Assembly (NCBI GenBank): GCA_016790965.1
Contig: JAEUNZ010000013.1
Location: forward strand, 40,084 to 104,083
DNA: 64,000 bases
DNA from: SSSZ01 sp016790965
Lineage (GTDB): Bacteria > Pseudomonadota > Gammaproteobacteria > Burkholderiales > Rhodocyclaceae
Reading direction: 5' to 3'
Position numbers and translations under genes: made by a program. The number at the start of each line of letters is the position of its first letter. Position 1 is the stretch's first letter. Shown here one piece after another: positions 18,293 through 27,152 of this stretch. The notes beneath the pieces are model-generated. The model was not told the DNA's origin and searched no databases. It saw only the letters and a list, made by a program, of their open reading frames with translations.

Positions 18293-19513
18293 TCAAAACA
18301 GTTCTACGTCGCCGCTGGATAGACCGGTCGGCTGACTGGTCGTGTTGCCGGCACTTTGTTTGAGATCGCCCACCTGCCGCGCGATGTCCTCAATGCGCGC
18401 GCACAGCGCTTCGATGGCTGCAGCCGCGGCCGCAGCGTCACCGCAACCGCGCAGCGCTCCAGCCGCGCCGGCCTCGCTGCCCGCCATCTCGGCCAGGGCA
18501 TCCAAGCGCCGCGACACGTGCCCGAGCAACTGGGTGACCAGATCCTGAAACTGGAGCGACACGATGGCTTGATTGACCGCCACCTCCATGGACCCGGCAA
18601 TTTCGTTCAACTGGCCGACAGTGTGTCCTGTACGCCGGTTCATTTCCTCGATCCCGGACATGGCCTGCTCGACACCATCTTTGGAGGTCAGCGCGAAGGT
18701 CATGTCCTGGGCGGCCATCTGATTGATGGCCCCTTCTGCCGCTTCGATGGAAACCTGCATGCTGGCGAGCTGGCCGCGAATCTGCTGACTGAAGTGGTTG
18801 GTCCGTCCGGAAAGATCGCGTACCTCATCTGCCACTACGGCGAATCCCCGCCCCGCCTCTCCGGCCCGCGCCGCCTCGATGGCTGCATTGAGGGCGAGCA
18901 GATTGGTCTGCTTGGCGATACCTTCGATCTCCCCCAGCATGCCTTTGACGTCGCGCATCTGGGCCATGATGCGGTCGGTGAGTTCGACCAGGGTCATGGC
19001 AACCCGCGAGTTCTCGATGACGCTATCGACGAAACGCCGTAGCGTTTCAGAAGTGTGCGAGGCAAAGGACTCGAAGGCGGCCACCGAGCTCTGCCCCCCG
19101 CTATCCCCGCTCCCGGAGACGATTTCCGTCCCCAGACGTTGCTGCCTCTGCACCTGCTCGTTCATACCGCTGAAACTGGCAATCAACTTTCCGATGGCGT
19201 CGCTGAAGATGGCTTGCGCCTGCGTCACCTCGCTGCGCATCTGCGCGACCTGCTGAGAACTGTGCCGTGACAGAGCTTCCAGGGCCTGAGCACTGCGGTC
19301 GGCCAGGAGACGGTCGTCCCCCGGGGCATCGGAGCGTTCGGATGGGGAGGGCGCCGCTGCGGAAGGAAAGAGCAGCAGGAGAATCGCGCTCAATAGGCCC
19401 CAGGCGATGGCCACCGCCGGAATGCGGGCAGCCGGTTCGAACGCCCAGAGCAGAGCTCCAAGCAGGAGCGCGACAACTCCTCCCAGCCAGCGACGACGAC
19501 CCGTGGTTCCCAT
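18293..19513 (-). CDS. MCP-like membrane protein with CheZ-like DxxxQ segment
   Basis: This 406-residue protein starts at ATG 19513, preceded by GAGGAG. Two hydrophobic helices lie near residues 10-25 and 30-50, with almost no periplasmic part, then a coiled coil with an MCP signalling core (KQTNLLALNAAIEAARAGE, VVADEVRDLS). It lacks sensor, HAMP and the usual length. Past the hairpin it has SLQFQDLVTQLL, in which Asp324 and Gln328 have the spacing of the CheZ catalytic DxxxQ pair, and it ends in SSGDVELF. It may be a cytoplasmic array component with phosphatase activity toward CheY-P; that is inference. It lies between motB and cheY. Confidence 0.82.
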   Translation of the reverse strand: MGTTGRRRWLGGVVALLLGALLWAFEPAARIPAVAIAWGLLSAILLLLFPSAAAPSPSERSDAPGDDRLLADRSAQALEALSRHSSQQVAQMRSEVTQAQAIFSDAIGKLIASFSGMNEQVQRQQRLGTEIVSGSGDSGGQSSVAAFESFASHTSETLRRFVDSVIENSRVAMTLVELTDRIMAQMRDVKGMLGEIEGIAKQTNLLALNAAIEAARAGEAGRGFAVVADEVRDLSGRTNHFSQQIRGQLASMQVSIEAAEGAINQMAAQDMTFALTSKDGVEQAMSGIEEMNRRTGHTVGQLNEIAGSMEVAVNQAIVSLQFQDLVTQLLGHVSRRLDALAEMAGSEAGAAGALRGCGDAAAAAAAIEALCARIEDIARQVGDLKQSAGNTTSQPTGLSSGDVELF

Positions 19514-19601
19514 GCCTCTCCTCATCCCCAATTCGTCATACTAACCGAAATTGGCATTTTTGTTAAAAAATTATCGCCGCCCGGGCAAATTTCGCACCGA
19601 A

Positions 19602-20531
19602 TCAGTGCGCCCTACCGCTGGACTCACCGGGCGACGGGTCCAGCTCGCTGATTTCGGCCTCGGGACCCTCCTCCTGAAGGATGGCCAACTCGGTTTTCTT
19701 GTTCATGACGACGATGCTGATGCGTCGATTGACCGGATTGAGCGGATCGTTCTTGTCGAAAAGAATGGTCGAAGCCCCACCCACAACACGCAATACCTTG
19801 GATTCGTCCATTCCCCCCACGACGAGTTCCCGGCGCGAGGCATTGGCACGATTGGCCGACAGTTCCCAGTTGGAAAAACCCTTCTCCCCACCGCCGAACT
19901 GGGCGGCATCGGTATGGCCCGTGAGGCTCACCCGGTTGGGTACGGCGTTCAGCGCCTTGCCGATCTGCCGCAGGATTTCCTTGGTATAGGGCTTCAATTC
20001 CGCGCTGCTGGAATCGAACATGGGCCGGTTCTGCTCGTCGACGATCTGAATACGCAGGCCCTCGGCCGTGATGTCGAGCAGCATCTGGTTCTTGAAGGGG
20101 GCAAGCTGGGGATTGTCACCGATGGCTTTTTCGATGCGTCCCTTCAATTCCTCCAGGGATTCCCGCTCCTTGCGCTGGAACTCCAAGGAAGCTTCCTTCT
20201 GAACGAAACGCTTTTCCTTGGTCTCGGCCTCGCCCTTTTTGACCTGCCCCGCCTGCCGGGTCAGGTCCTTCCCCCCACCCTTGAGAATGGAGGAGGAATC
20301 CCCCGAGCCGCTGCCCCCTTGCAGACCGACTTTGAGGGGGTTCTGGAAGAATTCGGCAATCCCCTGCAAGTCGCCCTGGGCGGTGGAGCCGAGCAGCCAC
20401 ATCAGCAAGAAGAAGGCCATCATGGCGGTCACGAAGTCCGCGTAGGCGATCTTCCAGGCGCCGCCGTGGTGACCGCCGCCACCCTTCTTGATGCGCTTGA
20501 TGACTATGGGACGGGTGGAATCGTCGCTCAT
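19602..20531 (-). CDS. motB: Flagellar motor stator protein MotB
   Basis: MotB forms the proton-conducting stator with MotA and anchors it to peptidoglycan. The 309-residue protein has a short cytoplasmic N-terminus, one membrane helix with the proton-binding Asp32 (YADFVTAMMAFFLLMWLLGS), a linker, and an OmpA-like peptidoglycan-binding domain (SLTGHTDAAQ, NWELSANRANASRREL). The ADF-Asp and surrounding residues match proton-driven rather than sodium-driven stators. It lies 32 bases after motA. Confidence 0.96.
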   Translation of the reverse strand: MSDDSTRPIVIKRIKKGGGGHHGGAWKIAYADFVTAMMAFFLLMWLLGSTAQGDLQGIAEFFQNPLKVGLQGGSGSGDSSSILKGGGKDLTRQAGQVKKGEAETKEKRFVQKEASLEFQRKERESLEELKGRIEKAIGDNPQLAPFKNQMLLDITAEGLRIQIVDEQNRPMFDSSSAELKPYTKEILRQIGKALNAVPNRVSLTGHTDAAQFGGGEKGFSNWELSANRANASRRELVVGGMDESKVLRVVGGASTILFDKNDPLNPVNRRISIVVMNKKTELAILQEEGPEAEISELDPSPGESSGRAH

Positions 20532-20563
20532 GCCTTGGCCTTATCCAGCTTCTCGCACAGGCT

Positions 20564-21421
20564 TCACTTACCCTTGCGGGCCTTGAGATCCTCTTCGAGC
20601 TCGCGGAAACTGGGCCGCACGCTGGAGCCGAGAACCTTGCGGCCGAATTCCACCGCCACCTGGGGCGCGTAGCCCGACATCGAGGCCAGGAGAACGACCT
20701 TGATGCACTGGTAAATCTTGCCCTCTTCTTCCGCTTTCTGCTCCAGGATGCTGGCAATGGGCGCGACGAATCCGTAGGAAATCAGGATACCGAGGAAAGT
20801 CCCCACCAGCGCGCCGCCGATCATTTTGCCCAGCACGGCGGGCGGCTGCCCCACAGAGCCCATGACGTTGACCACCCCCATGACGGCCACCACGATACCG
20901 AAAGCCGGCACGCTGTCGGCCACCTTGGAGACGATGTGGGCGGGACCGGCAACTTCGTGGTGGTGGGTTTCGAGTTCCATGTCCATGAGCGCCTCGATTT
21001 CCAGGGCATTGAGATTGCCGCCGACCATCATGCGCAGGTAGTCGCAGACGAAATCGAGAACGTGGTGATCTGAAATCACGTTGGGATACTTGCTGAAAAT
21101 GGGGCTGGCTTCAGGGTTCTCGATATCGCCTTCAATGGACATCAAGCCCTCCTTGCGCACCTTGCCAAGGATTTCGAACAGCATGGCCAGGGTATCCATG
21201 TACAGCGCCTTGGTGAATCTGGATCCCTTGAGCGCCCCCGGGACCGCAGCCACAGTGGCCTTGATGCTCTTGATGTCGTTGCTCGCCACGAAGCCGCCGA
21301 TCATGAGGCCGACAATGGCGATATATTCGAGGGGGACCCAGAGCGCCGCCAGGCTTCCGTGGACGGCGTAGGTGCCGACCGACGCGCCGAGTATGACGAC
21401 ATAGCCGATGATCAGGAACAT
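20564..21421 (-). CDS. motA: Flagellar motor stator protein MotA
   Basis: MotA is the four-helix stator subunit that works with MotB. The start is the ATG at 21421 (MFLIIGYVVILGASVGTYAV), with GGAAGGG upstream, giving 285 residues, the usual family length. Helices lie near 1-20, 30-50, 170-190 and 200-225, and the large cytoplasmic loop (KYPNVISDHHVLDFVCDYLRM) carries the charged residues that contact FliG. The longer frame to 22120 overlaps the divergent NUDIX gene and has no homology. As first gene of the block it probably carries the main promoter, though I found no clear sigma-28 site. Confidence 0.96.
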   Translation of the reverse strand: MFLIIGYVVILGASVGTYAVHGSLAALWVPLEYIAIVGLMIGGFVASNDIKSIKATVAAVPGALKGSRFTKALYMDTLAMLFEILGKVRKEGLMSIEGDIENPEASPIFSKYPNVISDHHVLDFVCDYLRMMVGGNLNALEIEALMDMELETHHHEVAGPAHIVSKVADSVPAFGIVVAVMGVVNVMGSVGQPPAVLGKMIGGALVGTFLGILISYGFVAPIASILEQKAEEEGKIYQCIKVVLLASMSGYAPQVAVEFGRKVLGSSVRPSFRELEEDLKARKGK

Positions 21422-21583
21422 CCCAGAACCCTTCCGCGCCGTAATGCCGGCGACCTGCCCAACTCTGTTATTGGTATCTTGGCCAGCCGCCGAAAGCCTT
21501 GGCAAAGGCCAGCCTGCGAGCGGCCATTGTAGGACGGTCGGCCCGGACGGCGCAATGCTACACTGCGACTCGAGCCTTGCCAT

Positions 21584-22144
21584 GTGCGCCTTCGCGCGAC
21601 TTTCCCCGTGATCCGATACTGCCCCCTCTGCGCCGCCCCGGTCAGTCACCGCGTCCCTCCGGGAGACACGCTGCCCCGCCACGTCTGCGACGATTGCGGC
21701 CATATTCAGTACGAAAATCCGCGCCTGGTGGTGGGGTGTATCTGCACCTGGGAAGACTCGATCCTGTTGTGCAGGAGAGCCATCGAGCCCCGCCACGGGT
21801 TCTGGACCCTGCCGGCAGGTTTCATGGAGAACGGCGAAACGACGGCACAGGCAGCGGCACGCGAGACGCTCGAGGAAGCCTGTGCAGTAGTCGTGGTCGA
21901 GAGACCCTTCGCCCTGGTCAATGTGGCCCGCATCCATCAGGTCCATCTTTTCTACCTTGGACACCTGCCTCATCCCAGCTGCGCGGCCGGGAGCGAGAGC
22001 CTTGAAGTGACCCTCGCCAGGGAAGACGAGATCCCTTGGTCGGCCCTCGCTTTTCAAAGCGTGAGCCTGTGCCTGCGCCAATTCTTTGCCGACCGCCAGC
22101 GAGGCGCCTTCGGCTTTCACTGCGCCGACATCGAGCCAGCCTGA
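21584..22144 (+). CDS. NUDIX hydrolase with N-terminal zinc ribbon
   Basis: This protein of about 178-186 residues has a zinc ribbon (YCPLC...HVCDDCGHIQYENPR) followed by a NUDIX box GFMENGETTAQAAARETLEE. The metal-binding RETLEE core is intact, but the usual Gly after EE is replaced (EEACAV). Family members of this layout hydrolyse NAD(H)-type or ADP-ribose-type nucleotides. The start is uncertain: GTG at 21584 or GTG at 21608 (VIRYCPLC), the second giving the usual short lead before the ribbon. It is divergent from motA. Confidence 0.85.
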   Translation: MRLRATFPVIRYCPLCAAPVSHRVPPGDTLPRHVCDDCGHIQYENPRLVVGCICTWEDSILLCRRAIEPRHGFWTLPAGFMENGETTAQAAARETLEEACAVVVVERPFALVNVARIHQVHLFYLGHLPHPSCAAGSESLEVTLAREDEIPWSALAFQSVSLCLRQFFADRQRGAFGFHCADIEPA

Positions 22145-22377
22145 ACGCTGCGACGGACACGGGACGCACCTTCCGGGACAGGCACACCGGAGGGACGACG
22201 CCCAGCCGCACTGCGAATCATCCTGGAACCCTCAGTTGATTGCTTCCCGATGCCCGGAATTCCCTGTGCCCTCGATCATCGCACCACTCCGAAACGCTCA
22301 CCCGCCGGGTGGTATCGCCACGCGCCAGACACCCACCCGAACGCACCAACGGACTCGTCCAACCGAGGTTTCCAGGA

Positions 22378-23079
22378 TCATTGCTCAAGGGAGTAATTGA
22401 CAGGCACCGCAACGGTCAGTGCGTCGCCGCGCAGACGTTGCGGTAGGGACACCCGGGCGGCTGCCTTAGCCACGGTGTCCATGGCCTGGCGGTCCAGAAT
22501 CGCGTGTCCCGATGAACGGCCCAGGGATACCGCCGGGAACGTCGTACCCGGGGCGTAGACGAGAACTACTTCGACCGTACCGGTCCAGCCCCGCTCACGT
22601 GCCAGGGCCGGATAGGGATGCTGTCCCCGCAATTCCCGCGCCAGTGCAAGACGCAGCTCCTTCACCGTATCCTGATCAGGCTCGGGAGGCCGCGCAGTCG
22701 GCTGGGCCACCGCTTCGCTCTCGGGCGTGACGCGGGCAGTCTCGGCAGGGGTAACGGCAGCGGTGTATACCGCTGGTGCCGTCTCGGCAGCCCGCAACGT
22801 CGGCGCCGGCCCTATTTCCCGGGCGTCTGTCTTGGACCGCACAGGCTTCAGGGTTTCCTGGACCGGCACCGCTTTCCGCATCACCGGAAGCGTGCTCGTT
22901 TCTGCCGGAACCCTGGGCGGCAAAGCTTCCTGAACGAGGCGCACGGCAAGCGGCCGCGCTCCCTCGGGCGGCCCGGGGTGCGGAGGAGCCCCCCAAAGCA
23001 GGAGGCCGTGGGCAATTGCTGAAGCCACCAGCGCACGCCGCAGTATCAGCTCGTTCTCCCTGCGTAGCATCGGGGTCAT
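22378..23079 (-). CDS. TonB-like energy transducer protein
   Basis: The 233-residue protein has a short cytoplasmic N-terminus, one membrane helix (ALVASAIAHGLLLWG), a Pro/Ala/Thr-rich periplasmic spacer, and a TonB C-terminal domain (HPYPALARERGWTGTVEVVLVY, ending VAVPVNYSLEQ). TonB proteins pass energy from ExbB-ExbD to outer-membrane receptors. The exbB-exbD pair in this window is 17 kb away, and no receptor gene is adjacent. The start at 23079 is chosen over a far upstream ATG because that would run through the terminator hairpin. It lies after the cco accessory genes. Confidence 0.82.
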   Translation of the reverse strand: MTPMLRRENELILRRALVASAIAHGLLLWGAPPHPGPPEGARPLAVRLVQEALPPRVPAETSTLPVMRKAVPVQETLKPVRSKTDAREIGPAPTLRAAETAPAVYTAAVTPAETARVTPESEAVAQPTARPPEPDQDTVKELRLALARELRGQHPYPALARERGWTGTVEVVLVYAPGTTFPAVSLGRSSGHAILDRQAMDTVAKAAARVSLPQRLRGDALTVAVPVNYSLEQ

Positions 23080-23099
23080 TGGATTGCCAAGCCGGGACG

Positions 23100-23130
23100 A
23101 AAAACCCCCGCCGGAATCCGGTCGGGGGTT
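23100..23130 (-). terminator. Rho-independent terminator after the ccoG-ccoH-DUF3149 genes
   Basis: On the minus strand a GC-rich hairpin (AACCCCCG / CGGGGGTT arms) is followed at once by a T-run. It stands 37 bases past the DUF3149 stop and upstream of the TonB-like gene. Confidence 0.8.
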
Positions 23131-23166
23131 CACTGCCTCGCAAGCGGGCAAAGCCGCCGGGACGGA

Positions 23167-23307
23167 TCAGCGCCCGGCGTTCTTCGCGTCTTCCTCTGCC
23201 TTGGCGTTGTACATCTTCACCATTCCAATGCCAATCACCACGACGCCAACGATGACTGCCAGACTCGCCAAGCCGGAGTCACTGCCAAACAAGAGTTCCC
23301 ATGCCAT
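23167..23307 (-). CDS. Small DUF3149-type membrane protein
   Basis: This 46-residue protein starts MAWELLFGSDSGLASLAVI and has one hydrophobic helix (about 13-32) followed by a charged tail rich in Lys, Glu and Asp. The opening and the single helix match the DUF3149 family of small membrane proteins. GGGAG stands at good distance before the ATG. It begins three bases after the ccoH stop and is followed by a terminator, so it is the last gene of the ccoG-ccoH unit. A role in cbb3 oxidase assembly or stability is inferred from this place; no function is established to my knowledge. Confidence 0.8.
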   Translation of the reverse strand: MAWELLFGSDSGLASLAVIVGVVVIGIGMVKMYNAKAEEDAKNAGR

Positions 23308-23310
23308 AAA

Positions 23311-23850
23311 TCATCTCCCGGTTTCAGATTTAACAAGTGTTGCTGCTGCTCCGGACCCCAGCCGGAGCGCTTCCTGGGTACCGGATTGCCACTCTCCCTG
23401 GAGACGCCAGCTACCTCCCGGCTCTTCCAGGGTGACGATCCAGCGCCCCGAAATCTCGGCGGACAATTTCCCGCCATACAGACCCTGCCCTTCCGCAGCG
23501 AGAACCGCCTGGCGGTCCTGACCGGACTGGGTCGGATGGATGAACTTAGCATTCAGGGTAGCCGGCAACTGTGCCGGTGCCCGTGCCAGCACAATGACCC
23601 GCACCTGACTGCCCGACACCATCAGATCAGCGGCGAGCCCAAGGTCTGAAGCCTTGTGATCGCGCTGCAGGCGCCGGTTCACCTCCAGCCCCTGCTTGTA
23701 ATAATCGTCTTCCACCAAGCCGTCGAAACTACGGACCGCAAGCCAGAGCGTCACCGCCCCGGCGATCACCACCGCCAATGGGCCAGCCATCAAAATCCAC
23801 GGCCAGCGCTCACGGTACCAGGGAAGTTCGCCCCTCTGTTGCAGTTTCAT
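23311..23850 (-). CDS. ccoH: cbb3 oxidase assembly protein CcoH (FixH)
   Basis: FixH/CcoH is a single-pass membrane protein needed for stable cbb3 oxidase assembly. The 179-residue protein has one N-terminal membrane helix (WPWILMAGPLAVVIAGAVTL), the family motif VEDDYYKQGLEVNRRLQRD, and a periplasmic beta-rich domain. It begins ten bases after ccoG and is followed after three bases by the DUF3149 gene. Length and context fit the family. Confidence 0.92.
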   Translation of the reverse strand: MKLQQRGELPWYRERWPWILMAGPLAVVIAGAVTLWLAVRSFDGLVEDDYYKQGLEVNRRLQRDHKASDLGLAADLMVSGSQVRVIVLARAPAQLPATLNAKFIHPTQSGQDRQAVLAAEGQGLYGGKLSAEISGRWIVTLEEPGGSWRLQGEWQSGTQEALRLGSGAAATLVKSETGR

Positions 23851-23860
23851 TTCAAGCCTT

Positions 23861-25285
23861 TCAGGGCATCAGGAAGGAAGCCTTTTCGTGGACGGCAACC
23901 CCTTCCCGGTCAACAGCCTTGACGTCGAAGAAGAGAACGTTCGCGCCCTTGCGGCCGTTCTCCGGGGGCACCCGGACACTGACGACAACCTCCTTGTTCT
24001 CGGCGCTCGCCACCTCGACCTCACGCTCGCCGACAATCTCGGCACCTTCTAGACCCGATACTGCCAGCGCAAAGCGGCCAACGCGCTCCGTGACGTTCAT
24101 GATCTTGACGTGATAGAGGTTCTCGATGCGTCCATCGTCTGCTTCCCGGGCCAGCACCGAGCGGTCCCGCAGCACGTCGACCTTGAGGGGAACCCGCATC
24201 GCCAGAGACCAGGCCGAGGCGGCCGTGATAGCCAGCAGGATACCGGTATACAGCATGATCCGCGGCCGCATGATATGAGCCAGGATTTCTCTGGGCGTAT
24301 AGTGCTTGGCCAAAGCATTCTCGGTGGAATAGCGAATCAGCCCCTTGGGCTGCCCGGTCTTACTCATCACCTGATCACAGGCGTCGATACAGGCAGAGCA
24401 GCCGATGCACTCGTACTGCAGTCCTTTGCGGATGTCGATGCCGACCGGACAGACCTGAACACAGAGCCCGCAGTCAACGCAGTCCCCCAGACCTGCCGCT
24501 TTGGGATCAACGCCTTTCTTCCGCGCTCCACGCGGCTCACCGCGTTCCGGATCGTAGGTAACGATCAGTGTGTCAGCGTCGAACATGACCCCCTGAAACC
24601 GAGCGTAAGGGCACATGTACTTGCAAACCTGCTCTCGCAGAAAACCCGCCTGCATGTAGCAGAAACCCGCGTAGAACAGGATCCAGAAGATCTCCCAGGG
24701 ACCGAAGCCAAGGGGAAAGGACGCGAGTAGCTCGGAAGTGGGCGTGAAATACGCGACCAGGGTGAAGCCCGTCCACAACGAAACCGCGATCCAGGCCGAA
24801 TGCTTGAGCGTCTTAAGACGCATCTTGCGTGCGTCCATAGGGGCCTTGTCGAGTTTCATGCGCGCCGAACGATCCCCTTCGATACGCGCCTCGATCCACA
24901 TGAAAAGCTCTGTATAGACGGTCTGAGGACAGGCGTAACCACAGAAAAGTCGCCCCGCAACGGCGGTAAAGAGGAAGAGCGCACAGGCGGAGATGATGAG
25001 CAGCAGCGCCAGATAGAAAACGTCCTGGGGCCAGAGTACCAGGCCGAAGAGATAGAACTTGCGCTCGACCAAATGAAAGAGCACGGCCTGCCGGTCGTTC
25101 CACTGCAGCCAGGGGCCACCATAAAAAATGAGTTGTGTGAACCAGACCAGCGCCCAACGCCAATTTGCCCACCAGCCTTTCACTTCCTTGGCGTAGACGA
25201 CCTTGTGCTTGGCGTAAAAGGAAACCTGCTGTACCGCCGGGGCCGGCGCATCGGTCGACGCACCGCTCTCTGTATTTTTATTCAT
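23861..25285 (-). CDS. ccoG: Cytochrome c oxidase accessory protein CcoG (FixG/RdxA)
   Basis: CcoG is a membrane iron-sulfur protein that handles copper (as cupric reductase) for cbb3 oxidase assembly. The 474-residue protein has membrane segments near 45-65, 90-110, 160-180 and 200-220, a C-terminal one near 345, and two ferredoxin-type clusters: CVDCGLCVQVCPVGI and CIGCSACIDACD. Another conserved Cys pair lies in FCGYACPQTVY. It has its own start region after the ccoP terminator and is followed by ccoH. Confidence 0.95.
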   Translation of the reverse strand: MNKNTESGASTDAPAPAVQQVSFYAKHKVVYAKEVKGWWANWRWALVWFTQLIFYGGPWLQWNDRQAVLFHLVERKFYLFGLVLWPQDVFYLALLLIISACALFLFTAVAGRLFCGYACPQTVYTELFMWIEARIEGDRSARMKLDKAPMDARKMRLKTLKHSAWIAVSLWTGFTLVAYFTPTSELLASFPLGFGPWEIFWILFYAGFCYMQAGFLREQVCKYMCPYARFQGVMFDADTLIVTYDPERGEPRGARKKGVDPKAAGLGDCVDCGLCVQVCPVGIDIRKGLQYECIGCSACIDACDQVMSKTGQPKGLIRYSTENALAKHYTPREILAHIMRPRIMLYTGILLAITAASAWSLAMRVPLKVDVLRDRSVLAREADDGRIENLYHVKIMNVTERVGRFALAVSGLEGAEIVGEREVEVASAENKEVVVSVRVPPENGRKGANVLFFDVKAVDREGVAVHEKASFLMP

Positions 25286-25385
25286 GCTCGATCCAGGTTC
25301 GTATCAGGATGGCTCAAGGTGCCATTGTGCCCCAAGGGCACCCTAAACCATCGTGATGCGAAGCAGAACTTCCCGCGCCGCAAAC

Positions 25386-25414
25386 AAAAACGCGGGGTGG
25401 CTGGCCACCCCGCG
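25386..25414 (-). terminator. Rho-independent terminator after ccoP
   Basis: A perfect 11-bp stem (CGCGGGGTGGC with GCCACCCCGCG) is followed on the minus strand by TTTTTGTTTG. It ends the ccoNOQP transcript 16 bases after the ccoP stop. Confidence 0.92.
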
Positions 25415-25430
25415 CTCGGACAGGCTTAAC

Positions 25431-26324
25431 TTACTTTCCGCCCAGGCTCAGCACATAGGCAGCCAGGACATGAACCTTGCCGTCACCCAGGAATTCCTTC
25501 CAGGCCGGCATCTGGTTTTGACGACCATTGGTGATCGTCTCGACGATGGTGGCTTCGGAAGAGCCGTAGAGCCAGACCTTGTCGGTCAAGTTGGGGGCGC
25601 CGATGGCCTGCATACCCGTCGCTTCGGGGCCGTGGCAACCCGAGCAACCCGCCGAGTTGAACGTATCCTTGCCCTTCGCGGCGCGCGCGGCGTCGTGCGG
25701 CAGACCTGACAGGCTGCGCACATAGTTGGCAAGATCCTTGATGGTATCCGCGCCAAGTTGGGCATGGGGAGGCATCATGCCCATGCGGCCGGCGGCGATG
25801 GTCTCGACGATCTTCTCAGGTTCGCCACCGTACAGCCAATCACCATCGGTCAAGTTGGGGAAGCCTTTGGCACCCCGGGCGTCTGCCCCATGACACTGCA
25901 TGCAGTAGGTCATGTAGAGCCGCTTGCCCATTTCCATGGCCTGCTTGTCAGCAGCGACAGACTTGAGATCAAGCTTGAGATACTTCTCGAACATCGGTTT
26001 GATGGTCTCATCGACTTTGGCCACTTCCGCCTTGTGTTGCCCCGCAGAGGACCACCCCAGAACGCCCTGGAACTTGCCGAGACCCGGATAGAGGGCGAGG
26101 TAGACAAACGCAAATACCACCGTGATGACGAACATCCAGGTCCACCACTTGGGCATCGGGTTGTTGTACTCCTCCAGGTTCTCGTCCCAGACGTGACCCA
26201 TGGTCTTGCCGGGCGTGAAGGTGGCCTTGCCCTGGACGACCAGGAGGACCACGCAGGCCAGAATACTGGCCACCACGATCACGATTACATAGAGGTTCCA
26301 AAAATCGCTAACGAAATCGCTCAT
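25431..26324 (-). CDS. ccoP: cbb3 oxidase diheme subunit CcoP
   Basis: CcoP is the diheme cytochrome c subunit feeding electrons into the cbb3 oxidase. The 297-residue protein has an N-terminal membrane helix, the FixP N-terminal motif around EEYNNPMPKWW, a second hydrophobic stretch, and two CxxCH heme sites: CMQCH and CSGCH. The distal Met ligands are plausible in GRMGMMPPH and GRQNQMPAW. It is the last gene of ccoNOQP, 14 bases after ccoQ. Confidence 0.97.
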   Translation of the reverse strand: MSDFVSDFWNLYVIVIVVASILACVVLLVVQGKATFTPGKTMGHVWDENLEEYNNPMPKWWTWMFVITVVFAFVYLALYPGLGKFQGVLGWSSAGQHKAEVAKVDETIKPMFEKYLKLDLKSVAADKQAMEMGKRLYMTYCMQCHGADARGAKGFPNLTDGDWLYGGEPEKIVETIAAGRMGMMPPHAQLGADTIKDLANYVRSLSGLPHDAARAAKGKDTFNSAGCSGCHGPEATGMQAIGAPNLTDKVWLYGSSEATIVETITNGRQNQMPAWKEFLGDGKVHVLAAYVLSLGGK

Positions 26325-26338
26325 TTGCTTTCCTTTTT

Positions 26339-26515
26339 TCAGCGCGGGTGCGACGCGCGAGACGCCGCACCGTCTTCATCGTGTTCTGCGAACGGCAGGT
26401 TGGCAGCCTCGTCAAAGCGCTGCTTGTTGTTCCGACTGTAGGCCCACCAGACGATACCCAGGAAGGTCAACAGGGATACCACCGTGCCGATGGATCGCAG
26501 ATCGTTGATGTCCAT
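26339..26515 (-). CDS. ccoQ: cbb3 oxidase small subunit CcoQ
   Basis: This 58-residue protein starts MDINDLRSIGTVVSLLTFLG. It has one membrane helix and then WWAYSRNNKQRFDEAANLPF, the typical CcoQ/FixQ pattern (FDEAANLPF is a family marker). It lies between ccoO and ccoP with gaps of 4 and 14 bases. CcoQ stabilises the assembled oxidase. Confidence 0.95.
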   Translation of the reverse strand: MDINDLRSIGTVVSLLTFLGIVWWAYSRNNKQRFDEAANLPFAEHDEDGAASRASHPR

Positions 26516-26519
26516 GGCT

Positions 26520-27140
<621 letters not shown>

Positions 27141-27152
27141 TATTTCCCCCTG

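Noticed and set aside
21422..21500. Possible sigma-28 promoter before motA (CCAATAA-like -10)
   Set aside because: No TAAA element at the proper distance upstream, so the match is not above chance.
22145..22377. Short open frames between the NUDIX and TonB-like genes
   Set aside because: None has a ribosome site, coding bias or similarity; the 233-base gap appears empty.
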